Below the pieces are notes generated by a model, which saw nothing but the letters and a program-made list of their open reading frames with translations, was not told the DNA's origin and did no database searches. Positions 44,452 to 53,336 of a DNA stretch of 64,000 nucleotides are shown in pieces. The number at the start of each line of letters is the position of its first letter. The first letter of the stretch is position 1. Origin of the DNA: Ignavibacteria bacterium (lineage in GTDB: Bacteria; Bacteroidota; Ignavibacteria; Ignavibacteriales; Ignavibacteriaceae); contig JAJTBZ010000097.1 in assembly GCA_021286645.1 (NCBI GenBank), positions 124,001 to 188,000 on the forward strand. The letters run 5' to 3'. The position numbers were made by a program, and so were the translations under genes.

Positions 44452-44817
44452 ATGTTTATGATTATAGGGGTATTGGGTGCCTCGTGCATGATCCTTTCCA
44501 TAATGAATATATTATTATGTGAGAAGAGAATTAAGCAGTTCAAATTAAGTGATGTACACCTGACTGAAGATGGGATGTATATTCTTCGCAGCCTCAGGTA
44601 TGCATCCCTTAGTTTATCGGTATTTATTTTTTGCTTTGGTTTGTTGGTAATTCGAAGCACGGTGCCGAACTTTAGCTATATCTGCATTTTGCGGATTGGA
44701 TTTATGGCCTTTACTGTTACTGCATTGATAACCGCGCTGCTCTCACATCGCAAGGCGCTTATCTGGATCTATTATACGCTTATAGCGCTGGCATTTCTTA
44801 TTCTTATGCTGCAATAA
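44452..44817 (+). CDS. Small four-span membrane protein of unknown function
   Basis: This 121-residue protein has about four hydrophobic segments (about 2-22, 53-67, 75-95 and 102-120) and a short charged loop between the first two. I do not recognise a family. A GGAGG-like site lies about 12 bases before the ATG. A rho-independent-like hairpin follows at 44871-44911. It lies alone between an exported hydrolase and a convergent barrel-like gene. Confidence 0.75.
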   Translation: MFMIIGVLGASCMILSIMNILLCEKRIKQFKLSDVHLTEDGMYILRSLRYASLSLSVFIFCFGLLVIRSTVPNFSYICILRIGFMAFTVTALITALLSHRKALIWIYYTLIALAFLILMLQ

Positions 44818-44870
44818 TCCGGGTGTGTGGACTTAATAGCCGGTGGTGGCGTTTGTTCCTGGTGAAACGA

Positions 44871-44911
44871 TAAACGACGGTGAGCGTATCAGGCTCGCCG
44901 CCGTTTATTTT
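44871..44911 (+). terminator. Probable terminator after the small membrane protein gene
   Basis: A 15-base arm (44871-44885) pairs with 44893-44907 around a 7-base loop, with one mismatch and one wobble, followed by a T-rich stretch. It lies 53 bases after the preceding stop. Confidence 0.7.
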
Positions 44912-44956
44912 TATATGAGGGTGTGTAACTAACTAATAAGTCGGAATATAAATGAT

Positions 44957-45562
44957 TTATAGCAGATCAATGCTAACTCCAAAAGCTAAATTGAGCATGC
45001 GCGGTTCAAAGGTGTATCGGTGATTAATAACATTATAAATATGGTCATCCAGCGTGCCCAATTCGGTATACCACCCGACCCACCGCTGCTCTTTTTCGGA
45101 ATTATGATACCGCACCCGTATTTTGGCTCCTATGAAGGGCATAAGATGAATAGCTTCAGGGCTGTAATATCCATTCGGGTAATACTCCGGGTGTTTTATA
45201 TAGGTATTTCGTGTAATAGCATATTGGGCGCCAATACCCCCGTAAGTTAACCCGGTTATTTCGCGTGAAATTTTAACAGAAAAAATTATTAGTGCTGATT
45301 TAATAGCAATTGTGTGTACCTCTACCCCGTTTATCGAAGCGGGTAAATAACCATAAAACAATCCCACGGCCAAAGTATTGTTAAACACTGAACGACCAAC
45401 ACCAACGGAGACCAATCCAATATTGCCGGCGTATTGCCCGGCAAAATGCTTATAGACTCTGTTGATTTTCGTATCCTGAGCATGGGCAGATGAATTAACC
45501 GGGCAGCAAAGGAAGATAAAAATAATGGCGATGCACGAAAGAGAAGGATATCTTGGACTCAA
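44957..45562 (-). CDS. Exported barrel-like protein of unknown function
   Basis: This 201-residue protein has a signal segment (about 8-28) ending in an AHAQ cleavage site. The mature part is glycine- and aromatic-rich with repeated beta stretches such as NTLAVGLFYGYLPA and LNLAFGVSIDLL at the very end, suggesting a small outer-membrane barrel. I do not recognise the family. The first usable start is TTG at 45562, whose last two bases are the TG of the upstream gene's TGA, so translation is probably coupled; no internal ATG lies before the signal segment. Confidence 0.65.
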   Translation of the reverse strand: MSPRYPSLSCIAIIFIFLCCPVNSSAHAQDTKINRVYKHFAGQYAGNIGLVSVGVGRSVFNNTLAVGLFYGYLPASINGVEVHTIAIKSALIIFSVKISREITGLTYGGIGAQYAITRNTYIKHPEYYPNGYYSPEAIHLMPFIGAKIRVRYHNSEKEQRWVGWYTELGTLDDHIYNVINHRYTFEPRMLNLAFGVSIDLL

Positions 45563-46359
45563 AAATGAATCCTTTCAATAGAAAAGCTGTTTCCACACAG
45601 ATGAAGCAGGCAGTATTCCCGTTCACCGACACTGCTAACCGCTATATAGGCAACATTATCTTTCTCTGAGTATCGGTACTGATGCAGATGCCCGTGTAAC
45701 GAGAGCATTGTGTGATATTTTGTCATTATGTTTTCGTAAACAGGGCTTTGCACCTGAGAATCTTCATCGGGTGAGTGGGGCGGAACGTGTGCCATAACAA
45801 TTTTCGAAACAGTTGAGTCAGTAGAAGATAATTGCTCTTCTAACCAGGGATAATCCGGTTGAGTGTTATTATTCTCCCAAATAATATTGTTGAATCCAAC
45901 GAAAAAATAGTTTTGATAGTGGAATGAGAAGTTCATTGGTCCGAAACTTTTTTCATAAATAACACCGCCATTTGAACGGAGATCGTGATTTCCAACCAAT
46001 GTGACGACGGGGATAGTAAGGCTCGAGATACCGGTAAGAAATGATTCATATTCATGCGCAAGCCCTTTTTCTGTAATGTCGCCCAGTACAACCGCGAACG
46101 AGATGCGGTGATCGGCATTGATAGCAGCAATTGCGGCGGTCAGATCGGAATAATACAGATGCGTATCGGAAAGCAGCGCGATGTGAAGCGTGTCTGTAGT
46201 TGTAACAGTTGGAGCAAACTGGGAAATGTTCCAGGTGTTATAATTTGAAGCACTTGTTCGTGCGTCATACGGGCTAAACTCACAAGGGATTTCGCATCCC
46301 GCTATGGTGAGTAGAGCCGCCAAAATACTGCTGAAAAAAAAGACTGAACGAAATCTCAC
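45559..46359 (-). CDS. Metallophosphoesterase lipoprotein
   Basis: The calcineurin-type fold is complete: LLSDTHLYY, VVLGDITEKG, LVGNHDLRS, VMAHVPPHS and LHGHLHQYR hold the metal ligands. The start is uncertain. A GTG at 46359 gives a lipoprotein signal with the lipobox LTIAGC; a TTG at 46431 would add 24 residues with no clear role. I prefer the GTG. The mature protein is anchored outside the inner membrane, possibly to the outer membrane, and cuts phosphate esters; the substrate is unknown. A barrel-like protein follows with a four-base overlap (TTGA). Confidence 0.85.
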   Translation of the reverse strand: MRFRSVFFFSSILAALLTIAGCEIPCEFSPYDARTSASNYNTWNISQFAPTVTTTDTLHIALLSDTHLYYSDLTAAIAAINADHRISFAVVLGDITEKGLAHEYESFLTGISSLTIPVVTLVGNHDLRSNGGVIYEKSFGPMNFSFHYQNYFFVGFNNIIWENNNTQPDYPWLEEQLSSTDSTVSKIVMAHVPPHSPDEDSQVQSPVYENIMTKYHTMLSLHGHLHQYRYSEKDNVAYIAVSSVGEREYCLLHLCGNSFSIERIHF

Positions 46360-46626
46360 GTAATATTTACTACTTAATAGACAATAGTAGCAAGCTTTAG
46401 GCAAGAATTGGGCCAATCTGTTTTTAGCCAAAGAATCCAGAATTAGTCCAGAAAAATGCTTAAATAAAAGAATATTCTGTGCCGAAGTGCTTACATATCA
46501 GCAAAACCCCCAAAAATGAAGTGTTTTGAGTATTTACAGGGGTATTTTGTAGATTCTTAATGTACGGTAAAGGCTGTTTTCAAATGAGCAGAACAAAAAT
46601 ATTGCCAAAAAATACGGAGGTGTAAA
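46360..46626. other. Non-coding stretch upstream of the leader ORF
   Basis: This stretch has no supported gene. It contains a weak promoter-like pair, TTGAGT (46526-46531) and TAGATT (46550-46555) with an 18-base spacer, about 70 bases before the small ORF. A minus-strand frame at 46557-46745 lies antisense to the small ORF and has no protein character. Nothing else is evident. Confidence 0.4.
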
Positions 46627-46749
46627 GTGAGGGATACAAAGCGAATGGGTTTGACAAAAATCACATATTGGGCTAAAATCAGAATAATCTGCGTTAAAAA
46701 TTTAAACATCCCGAATATAATTTGGAATATATTTAGAATTGCCATATAA
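46627..46749 (+). CDS. Candidate 40-codon leader peptide upstream of the lyase gene
   Basis: A short frame begins with GTG at 46627, preceded by GGAGG at 46616-46620 with a six-base gap, one of the best ribosome sites in this window. It ends with TAA at 46747-46749, 45 bases before the lyase ATG. An in-frame ATG at 46645 is an alternative start. The 40-residue product is basic and isoleucine-rich with Tyr14, Trp15, Trp33 and Pro29. TnaC of E. coli is a short tryptophan-containing leader upstream of tnaA, so a ribosome-stalling leader is plausible here, but no TnaC sequence motif matches convincingly. It could also be a genuine small protein. Confidence 0.45.
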   Translation: MRDTKRMGLTKITYWAKIRIICVKNLNIPNIIWNIFRIAI

Positions 46750-46767
46750 TTAACTATCGTAATTTAA

Positions 46768-48174
<1,407 letters not shown>

Positions 48175-48187
48175 TTATTAATGCCTT

Positions 48188-48655
48188 ATGGTACTTGACG
48201 AAACAGATAAAAAAGTATTGAGCATACTGCAGACAAATTCGAAGATAACGAATGCCCAACTCGCAAGCGAGGTGGGCATATCTCCTTCGAGTATGCTTGA
48301 AAGGGTAAAACGCCTGGAGAACGCGAAAGTAATTACTAATTACGTAGCGCTTGTTGATCCTGAAAAAGTAGGAATTGGCACGGTTGCGTTGGTTTCCATT
48401 TCTTTGGCGGTGCATCAGCTTGATTCTGTAGACAACCTTACCAAAAAACTCAATGAGTTTGACGAAGTTCTCGATTGCTACCATATTGCAGGTGAGGAAG
48501 ATTTTTTGTTGCGGGTGGCAGTGAAAGATATCCGGAAATACCAGGATTTTGTTTTGAATAAACTTTCTAAAATTCCCGCGATTAACAGGATAAAGACGGC
48601 GTTTGTTCTTTCAACTGTTAAGAGTCAGACTCGTATATCTCTCGATAACGAATAA
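48188..48655 (+). CDS. Lrp/AsnC family transcriptional regulator
   Basis: This 155-residue protein has an N-terminal helix-turn-helix (about 1-50; VLSILQTNSKITNAQLASEVGISPSSMLER) and a C-terminal RAM ligand domain (about 65-150) with VLDCYHIAGEEDFLLRVAVKD. Lrp/AsnC proteins sense amino acids. It lies 13 bases after the lyase gene and is probably co-transcribed, so it may regulate it in response to an amino acid; the ligand is not visible from sequence. A weak terminator follows. Confidence 0.93.
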   Translation: MVLDETDKKVLSILQTNSKITNAQLASEVGISPSSMLERVKRLENAKVITNYVALVDPEKVGIGTVALVSISLAVHQLDSVDNLTKKLNEFDEVLDCYHIAGEEDFLLRVAVKDIRKYQDFVLNKLSKIPAINRIKTAFVLSTVKSQTRISLDNE

Positions 48656-48681
48656 CCAGGAACTTCATCGTATCTCGTGAT

Positions 48682-48728
48682 AATCGGCTCCTTTCCTTGT
48701 GCCTCGGAGGGGAGCCGGTTCAATTTTA
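48682..48728 (+). terminator. Probable terminator after the Lrp-type gene
   Basis: A 10-bp stem with one wobble (48682-48691 with 48711-48720) has a 19-base loop that holds a smaller hairpin, and a T-containing stretch follows. The U-tract is short, so this is tentative. Confidence 0.5.
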
Positions 48729-48761
48729 AACTATACCTTCATTATTTCACCGGAAATAACC

Positions 48762-48783
48762 AAATCTTTATAAAATCTTTATA
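48762..48783 (+). promoter_or_regulatory. 11-bp tandem repeat upstream of kdpA, candidate KdpE site
   Basis: AAATCTTTATA occurs twice in direct succession (48762-48772 and 48773-48783), one repeat per helical turn, about 120 bases before the kdpA start. OmpR-family regulators such as KdpE bind tandem direct repeats spaced about one turn, so this is the natural candidate site for the KdpE encoded in this operon. The match is by spacing and position only. Confidence 0.5.
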
Positions 48784-48904
48784 CCACAATCGAAATGTAA
48801 TTTGCTGATTCAATAAACTATTGATTGATTTTTTAATAGTTACAAATGTAAAGAGTAATGAAAAGTAGATTGTGGATTTATGAATACAAAGAAAGGAACA
48901 TAGC

Positions 48905-50599
48905 ATGATTATTATCAGTGACATGCTCCAGTTTCTGTTGTTTCTGGCAGCATTTATTACGCTAGCCTATATTCTGGGTAAATATTTTGATAGTGTTTTC
49001 ACGGGCAAGGAAAATATTCTCAGTAGAATAATTGGCCCTATAGAAAAATATACATACAAGCTGCTGGGTGTCAATTCCACAAAGCAAATGAACTGGAAAG
49101 AATATACCTGGGCACTGCTTCTTCTTAACGGTCTGGGATTGGTATTATTAGTTGCTATGCAGCTATTGCAGAACCTTTTGCCGGCAAATCCCGAAAAATT
49201 GCCTGCTGTGGGCTTCTGGCTAAGTCTTAATACAGCTATCAGTTTTGTTACCAACACCAACTGGCAGGCGTATGCAGGGGAAACTACACTCAGCTATTTT
49301 GTACAGATGTTCGGTTTAACTGTCCAAAATTTTCTTAGTGCAGCAACGGGTATAGCGGTACTGCTCGTACTGATTCGGGCAATTGGTACCCGTAAAGGTG
49401 AAGATTTAGGAAATTACTGGGTAGATATGACGCGGGCAATCTTGTACATTCTCATACCGCTTTCAATTGTAATGGCGGTATTTTTGGTATCACAGGGTGT
49501 AGTACAGAGTTTTTCATCATACGCGCATGTTACTACCATTGAAGGAGCCAAGCAGGTTATACCTCTCGGGCCAGCTGCATCGCAAGTGGCAATTAAGCAA
49601 TTAGGAACAAATGGAGGTGGTTATTTTAATGCAAATAGCGCCTTCCCGTTGGAAAATCCCACATACTGGTCTAATTTTTTTCAGGTATTATCTATAATCC
49701 TGATTCCCGGAGCCCTGGTGTTTATGTTTGGTTTTATGCTAAACTCTAAGAAGCATGCCAGGATAGTATTTGGCGTGATGCTGTTCCTGTTTGTTGCGGG
49801 TGTAGCTGTATCGTATGTATCGGAAATGTCCGGCAGCCCGTTATATAAGGGAACAGTGCTAATGGAAGGGAAGGAGGTTCGATTCGGTGTATTCCAAAGT
49901 ATTTTATGGTCTGTTGCTACTACGGTTGCCTCAAATGGGTCGGTAAATGCAATGCATTCAAGTCTATCACCTGTATCGGGATTGATTTGTATGCTGAATA
50001 TGCAGCTTGGCGAAATTATATTCGGCGGCGTCGGTTCAGGGTTATACGGTATGTTTTTATTTATACTTTTAACCGTTTTTATTGCCGGATTAATGATAGG
50101 GCGCACGCCGGAATATTTTGGTAAAAAGATAGAGGCCGCAGAAATGCGCTGGGTGATGGCCGCGGTGTTGATTCCAAATCTGGTGGTGTTGCTGTTTTCG
50201 GCTGCCGGTTTATACCTGCGTGACGGGCTGGCAGGAATTGCCAACCCGGGGCCGCACGGATTAAGTGAAGTGTTATATGCATTTTCATCGGCGGCTAATA
50301 ATAACGGCAGCGCGTTTGCCGGGTTAAACGCGAATACGAATTTCTATAATATTCTAACAGGAATGGCAATGCTGTGCGGGCGGTTTGGTGTTATAGTGCC
50401 TGTTATGGCTATTTCTGGCAGCCTGGTTAAGAAAAATATTGCTCCTGTAACATCCGGTACGTTTCGTACAGATACTCTCCTGTTTGCATTTTTGTTAACA
50501 GGGGTAATTCTGATTGTTGGCGCGCTTACATTTTTCCCCGTCCTGGCAATTGGACCCGGGCTTGAGCAGTTATTAATGTACCTCGGTAAAACTTTTTAA
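48905..50599 (+). CDS. kdpA: Potassium-transporting ATPase subunit A (KdpA)
   Basis: The 564-residue protein is the channel-like, potassium-selective subunit of the Kdp complex. It has about ten membrane segments and the conserved selectivity region GTNGGGYFNANSAFPLENPT and ASNGSVNAMHSSLSP. A clear AAGGAA lies before the ATG. It heads kdpABCDE, with the KdpE-like repeat upstream and kdpB beginning 9 bases after its stop. The small kdpF found in some operons is not seen. Confidence 0.97.
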   Translation: MIIISDMLQFLLFLAAFITLAYILGKYFDSVFTGKENILSRIIGPIEKYTYKLLGVNSTKQMNWKEYTWALLLLNGLGLVLLVAMQLLQNLLPANPEKLPAVGFWLSLNTAISFVTNTNWQAYAGETTLSYFVQMFGLTVQNFLSAATGIAVLLVLIRAIGTRKGEDLGNYWVDMTRAILYILIPLSIVMAVFLVSQGVVQSFSSYAHVTTIEGAKQVIPLGPAASQVAIKQLGTNGGGYFNANSAFPLENPTYWSNFFQVLSIILIPGALVFMFGFMLNSKKHARIVFGVMLFLFVAGVAVSYVSEMSGSPLYKGTVLMEGKEVRFGVFQSILWSVATTVASNGSVNAMHSSLSPVSGLICMLNMQLGEIIFGGVGSGLYGMFLFILLTVFIAGLMIGRTPEYFGKKIEAAEMRWVMAAVLIPNLVVLLFSAAGLYLRDGLAGIANPGPHGLSEVLYAFSSAANNNGSAFAGLNANTNFYNILTGMAMLCGRFGVIVPVMAISGSLVKKNIAPVTSGTFRTDTLLFAFLLTGVILIVGALTFFPVLAIGPGLEQLLMYLGKTF

Positions 50600-50608
50600 G
50601 GAACGGAT

Positions 50609-52720
50609 ATGGAATTAGGAAAGGCGGCAACGCCATTATTTGATAAAAAGATTATTACCCGGGCGGTAGTTGACTCGTTTACTAAGCTTGATCCACGGAC
50701 TCTGATAAAGAATCCGGTGATATTTCTGGTTGGCGCCGGGGCTTTAGTAACCACGTACATTGTGGCGAGTGATATAATTAACCATACAGCGGTGCTATTT
50801 GATATGCAGATATGTGTATGGTTATGGTTTACTGTACTGTTCTCTAACTTTGCAGAAGCCATTGCAGAAGGCCGGGGAAAAGCTCAGACGGATAATTTGA
50901 GAAAATCCCGTACCACTACGAGCGCGAGAAAATTGGAAGGGGATAAAGAAACAATTATCTCGGCGATGGATATTCGCAAAGGCGACATTGTTGTCTGCGA
51001 AACGAATGACATTATTCCCGCTGATGGTGAAGTGATTGAAGGAATAGCAAGCGTTGATGAGTCCGCTATTACCGGAGAATCTGCCCCGGTAATTCGTGAA
51101 GCCGGCGGCGACCGCAGCGCTGTAACCGGTGGTACCCGAGTTATCAGCGACAGGATTGTAGTTCAAATTTCGACCAATCCCGGCGAGACATACATCGATA
51201 AAATGATTACACTTGTTGAGGGAGCCAAGCGGAAGAAGACACCGAATGAAATAGCCCTTTCAATATTACTGATTGGATTAACTATTGTATTTAGCGCGGT
51301 TGTTGTAACCTTGTGGTATTTTCTTAATTACTATCATGTTACATCCGGGCAGGATACCAGTATCGTTTCGGTTCCCATTCTCATATCCCTGCTGGTCTGT
51401 TTAATTCCAACAACGATTGGAGGGTTGCTTAGTGCAATTGGTATATCCGGCATGGACAGGCTGCTAAAGCATAACGTAATTGCCATGAGCGGGCGTGCAG
51501 TGGAAGCCGCTGGTGATATTGATGTATTATTGCTCGATAAAACGGGAACGATAACCTTAGGTAATCGTATGGCAGCCGATTTTATACCCGCGCCGGGAAT
51601 AACTGAGGAAGAATTGGCAGATGCCGCTCAGCTGGCCTCGTTGGCCGATGAAACACCCGAGGGCAGGTCGATAGTTGTACTTGCCAAAGATAAGTTTGGC
51701 ATCAGAGGCCGTGATATTAAGAATCTTCAGGCGACGTTTATTCCGTTTACTGCACAAACACAGATGAGCGGAGTAAATATAGCAGCAACAAGCGCTCATA
51801 GTGAACGAATAATCCGGAAAGGTTCTCTTGAGGCAATTAAAAGGTATCTTTCTACTGAAAGCAAAATCGATATCCATAAGCAATCAGATTATCTGTTTAC
51901 GCACATGATCGGAGTGGATATTGCACTTGAAGGCGGCACACCGTTAATAGTAGTAGAAAATATGCGGTTACTTGGGGTAATACAATTAAAGGATATTGTT
52001 AAAGGCGGTATTAAAGAGCGTTTTGCTCAATTGCGGAAAATGGGTATTCGAACAGTAATGATTACCGGCGATAACAAACTAACCGCAACCGCAATAGCCG
52101 CTGAAGCAGGAGTTGATGATTTTATTGCAGAAGCGAAGCCGGAAGATAAACTTAGGCGAATACGTGAAGAACAGGCGCAGGGTAAAATGGTCGGGATGAT
52201 CGGTGATGGCACCAATGATGCACCGGCACTTGCGCAGGCGGATGTGGGAATTGCTATGAACAGCGGCACACAAGCTGCCCGAGAGGCGGGTAATATGATA
52301 GATTTGGATAGTAATCCAACGAAACTCATTGAAGTTGTGGAGATAGGAAAGCAGCTATTAATGACCCGCGGCGCACTTACAACATTTAGTATAGCAAATG
52401 ACGTATCGAAATATTTTGCAATAATTCCTGCTATTACAGGCACGCTATTCGCTGTGGAGGGTTCTCATGGCCCGCTGGCCGCCTTGAATATTATGGGTCT
52501 CGCTACTCCGCAAAGCGCTGTATTGAGCGCGGTTATTTTTAACGCTTTAATAATTATTGCCTTAATTCCCCTGGCGCTAAAGGGAATTACCTACAAACCG
52601 GAAGGAGCTGATACAATACTTCGCCGCCATATATTACTCTATGGTATTGGCGGGTTGGCGCTTCCTTTTGTATGTATTAAGGTTATTGATATGCTTGTAG
52701 TATGGCTGCATTTAGTGTAA
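50609..52720 (+). CDS. kdpB: Potassium-transporting ATPase subunit B (KdpB)
   Basis: The 703-residue protein is the catalytic P-type ATPase of the Kdp pump. The phosphorylated Asp lies in [14 protein letters not shown], the actuator motif is [12 protein letters not shown], and the hinge has [18 protein letters not shown]. Membrane segments are at about 35-70 and 220-275 and in the last 100 residues. Length is normal. AAGGA lies before the ATG, and the next gene, kdpC, starts 25 bases after the stop. Confidence 0.98.
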   Translation: MELGKAATPLFDKKIITRAVVDSFTKLDPRTLIKNPVIFLVGAGALVTTYIVASDIINHTAVLFDMQICVWLWFTVLFSNFAEAIAEGRGKAQTDNLRKSRTTTSARKLEGDKETIISAMDIRKGDIVVCETNDIIPADGEVIEGIASVDESAITGESAPVIREAGGDRSAVTGGTRVISDRIVVQISTNPGETYIDKMITLVEGAKRKKTPNEIALSILLIGLTIVFSAVVVTLWYFLNYYHVTSGQDTSIVSVPILISLLVCLIPTTIGGLLSAIGISGMDRLLKHNVIAMSGRAVEAAGDIDVLLLDKTGTITLGNRMAADFIPAPGITEEELADAAQLASLADETPEGRSIVVLAKDKFGIRGRDIKNLQATFIPFTAQTQMSGVNIAATSAHSERIIRKGSLEAIKRYLSTESKIDIHKQSDYLFTHMIGVDIALEGGTPLIVVENMRLLGVIQLKDIVKGGIKERFAQLRKMGIRTVMITGDNKLTATAIAAEAGVDDFIAEAKPEDKLRRIREEQAQGKMVGMIGDGTNDAPALAQADVGIAMNSGTQAAREAGNMIDLDSNPTKLIEVVEIGKQLLMTRGALTTFSIANDVSKYFAIIPAITGTLFAVEGSHGPLAALNIMGLATPQSAVLSAVIFNALIIIALIPLALKGITYKPEGADTILRRHILLYGIGGLALPFVCIKVIDMLVVWLHLV

Positions 52721-52745
52721 TTTACTTAACGGAAAAGAAATTTCT

Positions 52746-53336
52746 ATGAAACGTACAATTCTTCAATCATGTAAGTTTTTACTTTTATTTACACTCGTAT
52801 TGGGTGGAGTATATACTGGTTTGGTTTATGCCGCGGCAAACGTTTTCTTTCCGCGTAAAGCCCAGGGCAGCCTGGTAACATCAAATCAAATGCTGGCAGG
52901 CTCGGAGTTGATAGGGCAGGGTTTTTCTTTGCCTCAATACTTTCATGGCAGGCCTTCAGTAATTACTAATAACCCCATGCCCTCGGGCGGCAGTAATTTA
53001 GGGCTTACAAGCTTAGCATTACATGATAGTGTTCAGGCAAGAGAGAAAAGTCTCGTGAAGAATGGCGATCAGGTTCCTGGCGGGGCAGTGCCCGGCGACT
53101 TGGTGTTTAGCTCGGGTAGTGGTGTCGACCCTCATATTACAACTGCTTCCGCTATGTTGCAGGTAGAAAGAGTAGCATATGCCAGGCATTGTTCGGTTGA
53201 ACAAAAATCGGCCATTCAACGGTTAGTTGAAAAAAATACTGAGTCGAATTTTCCCTGGTTAGGGACAAATACCTACGTAAATGTTTTAGTGCTTAATATG
53301 AATCTTGATAAATTACAGGAAACATGGAAGAAGTAG
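52746..53336 (+). CDS. kdpC: Potassium-transporting ATPase subunit C (KdpC)
   Basis: The 196-residue protein is the small periplasmic subunit that stabilises ATP binding in KdpB. One membrane segment (about 10-30) is followed by the family region GSELIGQGFSLPQYFHGRPS and GSGVDPHITTASAMLQVERVA. The 3' end overlaps kdpD by 13 bases, so the two are coupled. Confidence 0.97.
   Translation: MKRTILQSCKFLLLFTLVLGGVYTGLVYAAANVFFPRKAQGSLVTSNQMLAGSELIGQGFSLPQYFHGRPSVITNNPMPSGGSNLGLTSLALHDSVQAREKSLVKNGDQVPGGAVPGDLVFSSGSGVDPHITTASAMLQVERVAYARHCSVEQKSAIQRLVEKNTESNFPWLGTNTYVNVLVLNMNLDKLQETWKK

Noticed and set aside
46557-46745. A 62-codon minus-strand frame with a hydrophobic N-terminus upstream of the lyase
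   Set aside because: It is antisense to the better supported 40-codon frame that has a strong ribosome site, and it shows no signal or family pattern.
48857-48906. A 16-codon frame ending in the ATGA overlap with kdpA, considered as kdpF
   Set aside because: KdpF is a hydrophobic single-span peptide of about 29 residues. This frame is charged and too short, so the overlap is probably chance.
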